In this document: positions 1-8,691 of the stretch, piece by piece
Layout of the letters: each line of letters opens with the position of its first letter
How positions within the stretch are numbered: position 1 is the first letter of the stretch
DNA from: Actinomycetota bacterium
Lineage (GTDB): Bacteria > Actinomycetota > Humimicrobiia > Humimicrobiales > Humimicrobiaceae
DNA: 45,029 nucleotides
NCBI GenBank assembly: GCA_023487035.1
Contig: JAMDEN010000118.1
Span: 1-45,029, forward strand
Direction of reading: 5' to 3'
The notes under the pieces: model-generated
Told to the model about the DNA's origin: nothing
The model's database searches: none
Seen by the model: only the letters and a program-made list of their open reading frames with translations
Translations under genes and position numbers: made by a program

Positions 1-67
1 TTACTGGGATTACGGCACCAATTACCAGGCATTTTAACAACATTTTTGAGCCATTAATCTTGCCCAT
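1..67 (-). CDS. ilvB: Probable acetolactate synthase large subunit, N-terminal fragment
   Basis: Only the first 22 codons lie in the window, read leftwards from an ATG at 67 and running off the left end. An AGGAGA Shine-Dalgarno sequence (72-77) sits just upstream. The residues KINGSKMLLKCL resemble the start of acetolactate synthase catalytic subunits, and the position directly after ilvD is the usual operon place for ilvB. Acetolactate synthase condenses pyruvate (or pyruvate and 2-oxobutyrate) with thiamine diphosphate in Val/Leu/Ile synthesis. Odd: the next residues, VIGAVIPV, look like the conserved GYPGGAVIPV segment joined directly to the first helix, as if about a dozen residues are absent. 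The fragment is too short for certainty. Confidence 0.4.
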   Translation of the reverse strand, partial: MGKINGSKMLLKCLVIGAVIPV

Positions 68-287
68 TATATCTCCTATGTTCTCAATTATTTCTATTTT
101 TATTAAATTTTAAATCAAATTATAATTATTTTATATTTATAATTATTTTATATTTACAAAAAAATATTAAATTAAATTTTATTTACAATTTTATTATATA
201 TTTTTTAATATATTTTTTTAAAAAACTTAAAAAAATTTATTTTTCTTTTAAGTTTACTTTTAAATTTTAATCAAATTTAAAATTAAT
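68..287. other. AT-rich gap between ilvD and the ilvB-like start
   Basis: Almost pure A/T, with several direct repeats of a TTATATTTATAATTA-like unit around 120-160. I see no ORF, no GC-bearing terminator hairpin and no convincing promoter apart from the Shine-Dalgarno sequence of the leftward gene. It may simply be an intra-operon spacer. Confidence 0.4.
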
Positions 288-1946
288 TTATTTAAGCACC
301 GCACCTCTTGAAGCAGATGTCACGAGTTTTGCATATCTACTTAAATAACCTTCCTTAACCTTAGCTTCAGGAGCTTTCCAGTTTTTAAGCCTTTCTTTAA
401 TTTCCTGATCAGAAACAAGCAGATTAATCTTATTATTAATAATATCTATTTCGATATTATCCCCTTCATTTATAATGGCAATTGGACCTCCAGCCATAGC
501 TTCAGGAGAAATATGACCAATTGAAGCACCTTTCGTGGCACCTGAAAATCTACCATCAGTGATTAATGCAACTTTTTTATCAAGACCAATTCCAGCAATT
601 GCTGAAGTAGGTGCAAGCATCTCTCGCATACCAGGTCCACCTTTAGGACCTTCATATCTGATTACAATTACATCACCTGGATTTATTTTCCCGTTCATTA
701 TAGCTGCAACTGATTCTTCTTCACTATTAAAAACTCTTGCTTTACCTGTATGTTTATACATTGAAGGATCAACAGCAGATTTTTTTACTACACCACCTTC
801 TGGAGCAATATTTCCATATAATATTTTAAGTCCACCATCAGGAAGATAAGCATTATCTACTGTTCTAATAACTTCTTTATTAGTTATTTCCTTATTATTT
901 ATATTTTCTTTTACTCTTTTCTCAGTAACTGTTAATAACTCTCCATCAATTAACTTGTTTTTAAGTAATTCATTCATTAATGCTTCAATCCCGCCAGCCA
1001 TGTACAAATCAAAAATATGGTATTGGCCTGCGGGGCTTAATCTGCATAAATTAGGTGTTTTTGAACTTATTTCATTAACTGATTCTAATGAAAAATCAAT
1101 TTTAGCTTCATTTGCAATTGCAGGTAAATGAAGTATCGTATTTGTTGAACCCCCAAGTGCCATATCAACTGCTAAAGCATTTTTTATTGAATTTATATTT
1201 ACTATATCACGCGGCTTTATGTCATTTTTAACTAAATTTAAAATTTGCATCCCGGCAGTTTTTGCAAGTCTTATTCTTTTTGAATATACTGCAGGAATTG
1301 TACCATTGCCTGGAAGACCGATGCCTAAAGCTTCTGTTAAACAATTCATAGTATTTGCAGTAAACATACCTGAACAACTTCCACAGGTCGGACATGCTTC
1401 GTTTTCAATAAAATCTAAATCATTCTGTGAATATATTCCTTTGCTAAATTTACCTATTGCTTCATAACAAGTGCTGTAATCTATATCCATTTCATTATAT
1501 TTCCCGGTAAGCATTGGCCCGCCGCTTATTACAATTGAAGGTATATTTAATCTTAAAGCAGCCATTATCATGCCCGGTATTATTTTGTCACAATTAGGAA
1601 TTAAAACAAGACCATCAAAAGGATGTGCCATGCATACAGTTTCAATGCTGTCTGCTATTAATTCTCTTGACCCAAGTGAATATTTCATACCAGGATGATT
1701 CATTGCAACTCCATCACAAACTCCGATTGTTGAAAATACCTGTGGAGTTCCTCCAGCTGCATAAATTCCAGCTTTAACAGCTTCAACTATATTATTTAAA
1801 TGTATATGTCCTGGAATTAATTCATTAAATGAATTTGCTATCCCGATTATTGGCTTTCTTATTTCTTCATTTGTAAAACCTAAAGATTTCAAAATCGAAC
1901 GGTGTGGTAATCTTGCCACTCCTTCTTTCATTAAATCACTTCTCAC
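288..1946 (-). CDS. ilvD: Dihydroxy-acid dehydratase
   Basis: Dehydrates 2,3-dihydroxy-isovalerate and 2,3-dihydroxy-3-methylvalerate to the 2-oxo acids, the third common step of Val/Ile/Leu synthesis, in the cytoplasm. The protein has 552 residues, normal for the family. Seen in sequence: the NCDKIIPGM segment with Cys119 and the [12 protein letters not shown] segment (184-195) that supply iron-sulfur ligands. The early PGHIHL stretch (about 45-50) has Gly where the three-cysteine [2Fe-2S] enzymes carry Cys, as in the E. coli-type [4Fe-4S] enzyme. The start is GTG at 1946, set by AGGAGG at 1951-1956. The upstream leader-like ORF and hairpin (2092-2270) suggest control by amino acid supply. 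The downstream neighbour looks like ilvB. Confidence 0.97.
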   Translation of the reverse strand: MRSDLMKEGVARLPHRSILKSLGFTNEEIRKPIIGIANSFNELIPGHIHLNNIVEAVKAGIYAAGGTPQVFSTIGVCDGVAMNHPGMKYSLGSRELIADSIETVCMAHPFDGLVLIPNCDKIIPGMIMAALRLNIPSIVISGGPMLTGKYNEMDIDYSTCYEAIGKFSKGIYSQNDLDFIENEACPTCGSCSGMFTANTMNCLTEALGIGLPGNGTIPAVYSKRIRLAKTAGMQILNLVKNDIKPRDIVNINSIKNALAVDMALGGSTNTILHLPAIANEAKIDFSLESVNEISSKTPNLCRLSPAGQYHIFDLYMAGGIEALMNELLKNKLIDGELLTVTEKRVKENINNKEITNKEVIRTVDNAYLPDGGLKILYGNIAPEGGVVKKSAVDPSMYKHTGKARVFNSEEESVAAIMNGKINPGDVIVIRYEGPKGGPGMREMLAPTSAIAGIGLDKKVALITDGRFSGATKGASIGHISPEAMAGGPIAIINEGDNIEIDIINNKINLLVSDQEIKERLKNWKAPEAKVKEGYLSRYAKLVTSASRGAVLK

Positions 1947-2091
1947 AATTCCTCCTGTCAGTAAATAATTTTATTAAACTAAATTTTTATATTTTTTTAA
2001 ATTAACTGCTAATTATATTTTTATTCTTTTTATTTTATTACCAATAACTTTTAAATACTAAATAAATATGAATAATAATATTAATAATTTA

Positions 2092-2141
2092 ACGGACATA
2101 AAAAATGAAAAATTTCAGATTCTTTGGGTAATTATATCCGT
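2092..2141 (-). promoter_or_regulatory. Candidate attenuator hairpin upstream of ilvD
   Basis: On the minus-strand RNA, ACGGAUAUA (2141-2133) can pair with UAUGUCCGU (2100-2092): nine pairs with one G-U. The loop contains a small GAAAUUUUUC hairpin, and the run after the stem is U/A rich. A competing short pairing is possible between GGGUA at 2160-2156, inside the leader ORF, and UACCC at 2130-2126. Alternative pairings of this kind downstream of an Ile/Val/Leu-rich ORF are what classical attenuation would need. The U-tract is weak, so terminator activity is an inference. Confidence 0.35.
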
Positions 2142-2144
2142 AAA

Positions 2145-2270
2145 TTAAGATAAAATACCCTGGAGAATGAGGCTGACGAGCACAATAATGACAATAGAAA
2201 TTATTCCGGTTATTTTAACCGTAAGAATATTTTGAGCTAATACTATTGAGTTTAATTTAAAATTACTCAT
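2145..2270 (-). CDS. Candidate ilv leader peptide (41 aa)
   Basis: An ATG-TAA ORF of 41 codons, about 200 bases upstream of ilvD on the same strand. Of its residues 22 are Ile, Val or Leu, concentrated in KITGIISIVIIVLVSLIL just before the stop. This stretch uses CTC and GTC codons that are uncommon in the neighbouring AT-rich genes. Known ilv leader peptides in other bacteria are short, rich in these three residues and use rare codons so that ribosome stalling reports charged tRNA levels. A hairpin follows (2092-2141). Against: no clear Shine-Dalgarno sequence precedes the ATG, and a single-pass membrane peptide would have similar composition. Confidence 0.42.
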   Translation of the reverse strand: MSNFKLNSIVLAQNILTVKITGIISIVIIVLVSLILQGILS

Positions 2271-2310
2271 TAAATTAATAATTTCTATTTGTTAATTTTA
2301 TTGGAAAAGA

Positions 2311-2319
2311 ATTTTAACA
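2311..2319 (-). promoter_or_regulatory. Possible extended -10 promoter for leader-ilvD-ilvB
   Basis: The minus strand reads TGTTAAAAT (TGn plus TAAAAT) at 2319-2311, about 35-40 bases upstream of the leader ORF start. A TTGTAT at about -35 with 17-base spacing matches the consensus at only three positions, so the call rests on the extended -10. Confidence 0.33.
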
Positions 2320-2355
2320 CACAAATATAATAAATACAATAATTTAAAACAATAA

Positions 2356-2396
2356 AAATTAAGAGAACTATAGAATTTCTTTAGTTCTCTTAATTT
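2356..2396 (-). terminator. Rho-independent terminator after the protease gene
   Basis: Perfect 15-bp inverted repeat, 2356-2370 with 2382-2396, around an 11-base loop. On the minus strand the stem runs into a T-rich tail (TTTTTATTG). It lies downstream of the protease stop at 2518 and upstream of the ilv leader region, so it separates the two transcripts. Confidence 0.75.
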
Positions 2397-2517
2397 AATA
2401 TTTATATCTGAAATTATATCTGAAATATTAGCAAAAACATTATATAAATTTAAAATCAATTAAATTTTAAATTCATTTATATTTTATTATTTCATATCAA
2501 TCATTAATTAACTTTAA

Positions 2518-4042
2518 CTATTTTAATTTTGTGCCACATTTTGCACAAAATACCTGATCAGGCTCAACTTTTGCTCCGCAATTTGGACAAAATTTTATCT
2601 CTTCTTCTTTTTCTTCCTTTTTCTCTTCTGCTTTCCCCTGTTCAGCTTTTTCTGTTACTTGCTGAGGTACAGGTTGTTTATACACTGGTGTTTCCTGAAC
2701 CGGAGGAACATTCCTTCTTCTTGTAAGAACAAGAACAACTATAACTACGATTACTATAATTAAAATTAAAGGAATAACAATAATTAATACTAATACAATT
2801 GTTGTAAGCTTGGAGCTAACTTTTGTAGTAGCAGTTGGCAGTGTACTTTCTGTTGCAGCAGTTATTGTTACCTCGGAAGTATTTTGTGAAACAGTAGTAG
2901 TTTCCTGAACAAGAGGTTTATCCTGACCAATATTAGCTTGAGCTTTTGCTTTATATTCCTGAGCAAGAAGATGTCCGGCACTTAAATTAAGCACTGCATC
3001 AAAATGTTTAATTGCTTCGCTGTAATGCTGGAGTCTATACATTATTAAACCTGTTTTCCACTCATTATCAACCATACCAAGCTTGTTTTCTACATTTAAT
3101 AACGTTTTAATATCATTGCCTGGTCTTATATAATTATTTGTATTATCTGTGCCGGCAGATAAAATACCTATTACATTGCCATTTTTATCAAGAACAGGTC
3201 CTCCACTATTTCCAGGTCTTGCATCACTTTGAATTTGAATCCATTCTGTCCCGCCAACCATTTGCTTCCCGCTTATGGTACCATTGGTTACAGTTGGATT
3301 TAAAGTGTTTTCCTGTCCTATTTCAGATGTTCCGGGATAGCCAATTACCGTAACAGGATCTTGAATTTCTATCATTGAAGAATCTCCAAATAATAGCACT
3401 TGATAATGCTCTCCCTGTTTGAGGAGTAATTCTTAAGATACCTATATCTCTTTGATCAAACGGGCTTTTTGATATAATTTCTGCTCTTAAATAAGAACTT
3501 TTCCCTGGTCCCTCAGGTTGAGAAGCTGTTGCTGTGTTAAATTGAATATAAACTTCAAGATCATAAGGGGTAGTAGTTTGATGGCCTGAACCCTCAACTT
3601 TAATATTTTCATATGCCCAATTCCAGTCTGCATCAGTCCAGGAATCAAGTTGTCCATTAACTCCATAAGTATCCTGCAGATACTGATAAATTAAATCATA
3701 CTTAAATTGAGCAGCATCTATATCAATAACATGGCCAGCTGTGACAATAGTTCCTGTATCCGGATTTACAACAAAACCTGTACCTGCAAAAGCTTCATAA
3801 TAATAATTACTCCAGGTGTTTGTCCATGGGTCAAGTACATATCCATAGAATATAGATGTTATATAACACACTGAAGGTTCAACAAGGAGAACCTTGTCAG
3901 CAGCGGTAAGCTGATAATTTTGCACATCAGCGGGTATATTAGATAAAGAGGTTGTATCATCAGCAAATAAAAGTGTGGTAAAACTTGATAAAAGGGTAAA
4001 TATTGTTATAAACAGTAATACTTTAAAAAAGTTTTTCCGCAT
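2518..4042 (-). pseudogene. Frameshifted trypsin-like protease with TPR, membrane segment and zinc ribbon
   Basis: Two reading frames make one S1C/HtrA-like serine protease. The first part (4042 to about 3400) has a signal peptide or anchor (residues 1-27), the catalytic His in TAGHV (His104) and Asp in RDIGILRI (Asp199). The second part continues from about 3399 with LLFGDSS, IGYPG and the serine motif GNSGGP. A tetratricopeptide-like helix pair (MYRLQHYSEAIKHFDAVL), a Thr/Ser linker, one hydrophobic membrane span and a C-terminal double-CxxC zinc ribbon (FCPNCG..FCAKCG) follow. The frames join at TTATCAAGTGCTA near 3400, where removing one base restores LSVLLFGDSS. No PDZ domain is seen. 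AGGAG precedes the ATG at 4042. It may be a real pseudogene or a single-base assembly error, since both halves otherwise look intact. Confidence 0.8.
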
Positions 4043-4092
4043 TTTTTTCTCCTAAGATAATAATTTGATTGGTATTTTTTAGAAATATTTAT

Positions 4093-4115
4093 AAAAATTA
4101 TTATAAATAATTTTT
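4093..4115. terminator. AT hairpin downstream of bshA, overlapping the protease promoter
   Basis: A 10-bp perfect inverted repeat (4093-4102 with 4106-4115) made only of A/T, ending in a T-run on either strand. It lies just after the bshA stop and overlaps the -10 of the protease promoter, so its function as a terminator is uncertain. Confidence 0.3.
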
Positions 4116-4127
4116 ATATTGTGTCAA
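4100..4127 (-). promoter_or_regulatory. Consensus sigma-A type promoter for the protease gene
   Basis: The minus strand has TTGACA (4127-4122), a 16-base spacer and TATAAT (4105-4100), both perfect matches. Transcription would begin near 4093, about 50 bases before the ATG at 4042. Confidence 0.75.
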
Positions 4128-4167
4128 TTTCATATTAATACTTTTTTCATATTAATATTTATAATAT

Positions 4168-5289
4168 CTAAGAATTAATAATTTTTTTATAATATTCAAT
4201 ATATTGAGGAACAATTATTTTTGTATCAAATTTTAATGCTGTTTTTCTTGCCTCATAAGACATTTTTTCCATTAAATCCGGATTACTTAAAATATTTATA
4301 GAAGCATTAGTTAATGAATCAATATCATCAGGGTCATAAAGATAACCACAAATTCCATGCTTAACAACTTCCTTTAAGCCACCTACATTTGTTCCAACAA
4401 CAGGAACTCCACAGCTTAATGCTTCAAGAGCTGATACTCCAAAACTTTCACTTTTTGACGGCAAAAGATATAAATTTGAACTGTTAAGTAAAGGAACTAC
4501 ATTATCCTTACGTCCTAAAAAAAAGATTTTATCACATAAATTTAATTTATGTGTTATTTCCTTTGCATAAGCCAGTTCCGGGCCGTCACCAACCAGAATT
4601 AATTTACTATTAATTTCCTTTCTTATCCTGCAAAAAATCTCAATTATATTTCTTATTTTTTTTACAGGTCTGAAATTTGAAATATGAATTACCCCAAGCT
4701 CATTATTTTTAATAAGATTTAATCTTTCCTTATCAAGCTTATTTCTTTTATACTTAGAAGTATCTACAAAATTATAAATAACATTTATTTCTTTATTTAT
4801 TTGAAAAGTATCAAGGGTAAGTTGCTTTAAATAATTTGAAACGCATGTAATTCCATTACTATTTTCAATACAAAACTCTGTCAGTTTGAAAAATGAACTA
4901 TGATTTCCAACTATTGTTATATCTGTACCATGCAAAGTAGTAATAAATTTAAAATTTGAATCCTTTCCTAAGATTCTTTGAGTTAAATAAGCAGAAGCTG
5001 CATGAGGTATTGCATAATGAACATGCATGATATCAAGCCCGGCACTTTCAAAAACCTCTGCCATTTTTACACTTAAAGACAAACTGTATGGTGGATATTT
5101 AAATAATGGATATTCAATAACTTCAACTTCATGAAAATAAATATTTTTATAATATTTATTTATTTTAAACGGGACTTCATAACTTATAAAATGAACTTCA
5201 TGACCTCTTTTTGCGAGTTCAATTCCAAGCTCACTTGCAACTACTCCACTTCCTCCATAAGTAGGATAGCATGTAATACCTATTTTCAT
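4168..5289 (-). CDS. bshA: N-acetyl-alpha-D-glucosaminyl L-malate synthase
   Basis: A GT4 glycosyltransferase joining GlcNAc from UDP-GlcNAc to L-malate, the first step of bacillithiol synthesis. The protein has 373 residues, as in known BshA. It starts MKIGITCYPTYGGSGVVASE, the family N-terminus with its glycine loop. HVHYAIPHA (about 89-97) and TLHGTD (118-123) are typical. The retaining GT4 E-x7-E pair is Glu281 and Glu289 in SESFGVSALEAL. Its cytoplasmic partners bshB and bshC lie immediately upstream on the same strand, which removes most doubt about substrate. No strong Shine-Dalgarno sequence is visible, so translation may depend on the AT-rich leader. Confidence 0.93.
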   Translation of the reverse strand: MKIGITCYPTYGGSGVVASELGIELAKRGHEVHFISYEVPFKINKYYKNIYFHEVEVIEYPLFKYPPYSLSLSVKMAEVFESAGLDIMHVHYAIPHAASAYLTQRILGKDSNFKFITTLHGTDITIVGNHSSFFKLTEFCIENSNGITCVSNYLKQLTLDTFQINKEINVIYNFVDTSKYKRNKLDKERLNLIKNNELGVIHISNFRPVKKIRNIIEIFCRIRKEINSKLILVGDGPELAYAKEITHKLNLCDKIFFLGRKDNVVPLLNSSNLYLLPSKSESFGVSALEALSCGVPVVGTNVGGLKEVVKHGICGYLYDPDDIDSLTNASINILSNPDLMEKMSYEARKTALKFDTKIIVPQYIEYYKKIINS

Positions 5290-5390
5290 TTTAATGTTTA
5301 TAAATGAATGTTTTTAATTTTATTTTCATATTTTAAAAGAATATTACAATTAAGTTAATTACAATTTAAAATTTTTAAAACAATAATAAT

Positions 5391-6128
5391 TTAAAATCTT
5401 ACATAACTAAAAAAATCTACTGGATCATTAATTTTTATTTTTGAGTTTATAAAATACGGTTCACCAAAACTTGTATTAATTTTAAGTCCGTAATATCTTG
5501 CCCTTGTATGTAATATATCATTAAATGATTTCGTACTTATGTGCGTTACTATATCCTTTTTTTCAGAACTGAAAAATTGTGATTTATATGCTGTAACAGC
5601 TTCAACTTTTTTTTCAAATACATCAGAAATATCTGTAATAAAAGAAGGAGCAAATTCAAAATGAAGCATATAATTTATTACAATATCAGGCCTGTAAAAC
5701 TTAAGTGAAGTTTCGTATTTTACAAGTCCTGCAATAAAAATAGAGTCTTTTAGTAATTTATGAGCATTTTCATGGTCAGGGTGTCTATCTTTATAATATG
5801 GAATTAAAACTAATTTTGGCTTATATTTTCTTATAATATCTATTACTTTATTTCTGCTTTCAACATCATTTATGATATTGCCATCCTGCAATTTTAAGTT
5901 TTCCCTTATATCAAGATTAAGAATATTTGAGGCATCTTGAGTTTCTTTTTGCCTTACTTCAATATTACCATTGCTTGACAATTCACCCATTGTCAAATCT
6001 ATTATTCCCGTTTTGTATCCTGATTTTTTTAATTTTAAAAGTAACCCGCCACATCCCATCTCTACATCATCAGGATGTGGGCCAAATGCTAAAACATCTA
6101 TTTTTATATCCGCCATATTAATATCCAT
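5391..6128 (-). CDS. bshB1: Bacillithiol biosynthesis deacetylase BshB1
   Basis: A zinc-dependent LmbE-family deacetylase that removes acetate from GlcNAc-malate to give GlcN-malate. It has 245 residues. The zinc-binding PHPDD motif is at about 17-21, followed by the family GELSSNG segment. A second conserved stretch YYKDRHPDHENAHKLL lies near the middle. LmbE proteins also include mycothiol MshB and other sugar deacetylases, but the position between bshC and bshA fixes the role. The start could be the ATG at 6128 or the in-frame ATG at 6116; neither has a clear Shine-Dalgarno sequence. It begins 25 bases after the bshC stop, which suggests one transcript. Confidence 0.92.
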   Translation of the reverse strand: MDINMADIKIDVLAFGPHPDDVEMGCGGLLLKLKKSGYKTGIIDLTMGELSSNGNIEVRQKETQDASNILNLDIRENLKLQDGNIINDVESRNKVIDIIRKYKPKLVLIPYYKDRHPDHENAHKLLKDSIFIAGLVKYETSLKFYRPDIVINYMLHFEFAPSFITDISDVFEKKVEAVTAYKSQFFSSEKKDIVTHISTKSFNDILHTRARYYGLKINTSFGEPYFINSKIKINDPVDFFSYVRF

Positions 6129-6152
6129 TAATAAAAAATTTCTTAATGTTAA

Positions 6153-7832
6153 CTAATTTATTTCAATAAATTTATGTGAAAAATCAAATATTTTAAATGT
6201 TAAATAAATATTATCAATTAAATCAAATCCATATTTATTTATATACTCAAAAATATTAATTACTCTTTCCTGGAGCTTCCCATCAGGTAATATATTATTA
6301 TAGATTTTAGAAATAGTCTCAACAATAAAGCTATTTTTTCTTTTATATTCATTAATTATTTTTTTTCCGAGAACTTCAACTTCTTTTTTTAAGTTCTGGT
6401 TAATTCTTCCAAAAGCTTCACTAGCATCAAATCCATGGTTTTTTATTTCCTCTACATATTTTTGTAAAACCGCATATAACTCTTTTTCCATATTTTCAAG
6501 ATAAATTTGATAATTAAATCCAGCTATATTTTGAAATATTTTATTTGCAAGATTATCCTGGTTATCTTCAATTTCATCATAACTTAAATTTAGTTTTAAA
6601 AAAGCTTTCCTGACTTTATTTTCAATTAAAGTTGCAGACATTCTTGGATACAAAACAGGAAGTTCACTTCCGAATAATGTATATACATCCTTTAACTGTG
6701 CATAATAACTAATTTCACCAGGTCCGCAAACAGTGGCAATATTTGGAAGTATGAAATCCTGAAATAAAGGTCTTAAAACTACATTTAATCCAACATCTGT
6801 AATATTTTTAAAAATTATATCTCTTAGTTTATTTTTATCGAGTTCATTTTTTTCTGTTTTAACAGATTTTTCAAAAATAAAAATATTCTTATCTTCACTT
6901 TTTGATTTTATTTTTTCACGACCATTTTCTGTGTTTAAAAAAAAGTCCAGATTATTTTTAATTAATTTTAATTGTGCATGATAACCTTCAGAAATAAGTT
7001 CGTTTCCATTGAATTCAACTAAACTATTTATTTTATTAAAATTATCTAAATCAAAATTTATTAATTTAATAAATAATTTTTTTATTTCCTGTATCTCAGG
7101 GTCAAATATTACAAGGCCATAATTTTTAAACATTTTTGCAATAATCAAAGAATAAAATTTTGATATGCTAATTCCTGATTTTCTTTTATCGGTTCTAAGA
7201 TTAATTATAATTTCTTCTATAAATTTATTTATTTCTTTTTTAAAATCAGTTTCAGGAAGACTGTAAATCATTTTCCTGCTTACATTTTCAATCTCATCAA
7301 TTGGAAGAATTATTTTTGAGTAAGAAAAACCGCTTAAATATTCCGGTACATCTAACGATATCTTTTCAAATTGACTTTCAGAAATTTTAATACTTTTTAC
7401 CTCAGGTAAATCATTATCATCTGATGCATTCCAGAATAAAGGAATTATATTTAAATTCAGACTTTTTTTAAGATAATCAGCCAGATTTAAAACAGTAATA
7501 ATTTTATAAATTGAAAAGATTGCCCCCGTAAAAATTGCAGGTTGCTGACCTGCAATTACAACAAGCGTATCTTCATTTTTTAAAAGTTTAATATTTTCAA
7601 TAGTTTTATTACTGCAATTAATTGATTTATTATATTCAAGTAATGAATTTGAAATTATTTCCCTGAATTTATGATCATAAGAATTTTTTATATAACTAAT
7701 TCTGTTAATATATGAATCATTTAACCTGTAATCGTAAGTATAAAAATCCTTTAATTTTTCGAAGTTAAAAATATAATCATAATAAAGTTTGTTATAATAA
7801 AATTTTTCTTTTGTAATATTTCTTATATCCAT
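6153..7832 (-). CDS. bshC: Bacillithiol synthase, putative cysteine-adding enzyme
   Basis: Adds L-cysteine to GlcN-malate, the last step of bacillithiol synthesis. It has 559 residues, slightly longer than the usual about 540. Family hallmarks are AGQQPAIFTGAIFSIYKI (about 94-111) and IPLFWNASDDNDLPEVKSI shortly after, which form the nucleotide-like binding core of this Rossmann-type protein. The C-terminal third (from about 440) is helical and probably forms the coiled-coil dimer arm. It starts 13 bases after the lysE-like stop and is followed by bshB1, so all four genes probably share one mRNA. Confidence 0.92.
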   Translation of the reverse strand: MDIRNITKEKFYYNKLYYDYIFNFEKLKDFYTYDYRLNDSYINRISYIKNSYDHKFREIISNSLLEYNKSINCSNKTIENIKLLKNEDTLVVIAGQQPAIFTGAIFSIYKIITVLNLADYLKKSLNLNIIPLFWNASDDNDLPEVKSIKISESQFEKISLDVPEYLSGFSYSKIILPIDEIENVSRKMIYSLPETDFKKEINKFIEEIIINLRTDKRKSGISISKFYSLIIAKMFKNYGLVIFDPEIQEIKKLFIKLINFDLDNFNKINSLVEFNGNELISEGYHAQLKLIKNNLDFFLNTENGREKIKSKSEDKNIFIFEKSVKTEKNELDKNKLRDIIFKNITDVGLNVVLRPLFQDFILPNIATVCGPGEISYYAQLKDVYTLFGSELPVLYPRMSATLIENKVRKAFLKLNLSYDEIEDNQDNLANKIFQNIAGFNYQIYLENMEKELYAVLQKYVEEIKNHGFDASEAFGRINQNLKKEVEVLGKKIINEYKRKNSFIVETISKIYNNILPDGKLQERVINIFEYINKYGFDLIDNIYLTFKIFDFSHKFIEIN

Positions 7833-7845
7833 CTTAATTTATTTT

Positions 7846-8508
7846 TTATCTTTTAATAAAATCAATTATAAATTTTATACCTGAATAAAGTAGAAATATT
7901 CCACATAAAATAATAATGGTTTTATAAACTTTTTCATTTAAAAACTTTCTACCTTTACTGACTAAAAATCCGATTATAAGATACCAGATAAAATCAGAAC
8001 TGATATGACCAATATAGAAAAAACTTACTCCAAAAATTTTATATTTTATACTTTTTAATAAAAAAGCTGCTCCAACAGTAACCCACCAAATATACCAGTA
8101 AGGATTTATTACACTTACAAACATACCTTGTAAAAACGAAAACCCTGTATTTTTATTATATTCTTTTTTATCTGGATTTTCTTTTTTAAAACTTATCTTT
8201 ATTTTATTTTTTAATACAGAATATATTAAATCAAAAGATAGGTAAAGAAGCGCAACTCCTCCGGTAATACCAATAACTTTAATTACAATTTCATTATTTA
8301 AATATTTAAGTATCCCAGCTAAAAATAATATTAATATTATTAATTCAGTTAAAGCATGTCCAATTACAATAAATACTGAAGCATTAAAGCCATTTTTAGC
8401 CACGTTTGTAACAACCATGGTAAACATTGGGCCAGGAACAATAGCACCTGAAAATCCTACAATTAATGAACTTAAAAAAATCTGACTTATTTCAAAAATA
8501 TTATTCAT
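7846..8508 (-). CDS. LysE/RhtB-family amino acid exporter
   Basis: An integral membrane protein of 220 residues with about six hydrophobic spans. The N-terminal GFSGAIVPGPMFTMVV segment is the LysE/RhtB signature, and YWYIWWVTVGAAF follows mid-protein. Members export Lys, Arg, Thr, homoserine, or Cys and O-acetylserine; the substrate cannot be read from sequence. It is the first gene of the bshC-bshB1-bshA operon. Because bacillithiol is built from cysteine, a role in thiol or cysteine export is an attractive but unproven inference. Confidence 0.85.
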   Translation of the reverse strand: MNNIFEISQIFLSSLIVGFSGAIVPGPMFTMVVTNVAKNGFNASVFIVIGHALTELIILILFLAGILKYLNNEIVIKVIGITGGVALLYLSFDLIYSVLKNKIKISFKKENPDKKEYNKNTGFSFLQGMFVSVINPYWYIWWVTVGAAFLLKSIKYKIFGVSFFYIGHISSDFIWYLIIGFLVSKGRKFLNEKVYKTIIILCGIFLLYSGIKFIIDFIKR

Positions 8509-8656
8509 TAATTTTTTTATATAATGATATTATTATTTTATTTCATATAATATATATTATTGATTAATTTATTTTTATTTTTTTATCATATTAAGAATTA
8601 TTAAAATTTATTACAAATAAAAAATTAAAAAAAATAAAATTTTTTATTAATTCATA

Positions 8657-8685
8657 TTGACACAAATATTTTTAATTGATATATT
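8657..8685 (+). promoter_or_regulatory. Consensus promoter for the structured RNA
   Basis: TTGACA (8657-8662), a 17-base spacer and TATATT (8680-8685). The predicted start is near 8692, two or three bases before the first base of the RNA's closing stem (8695), which supports this being a true transcription start. Confidence 0.8.
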
Positions 8686-8691
8686 AATAAT

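Noticed and set aside
535-849. 104-codon plus-strand ORF opposite ilvD
   Set aside because: Shadow frame of ilvD, no ribosome site.
1947-2300. T-box riboswitch upstream of ilvD
   Set aside because: No conserved T-box tRNA-acceptor-binding bulge sequence or specifier stem was found; the region fits a leader-peptide hairpin better.
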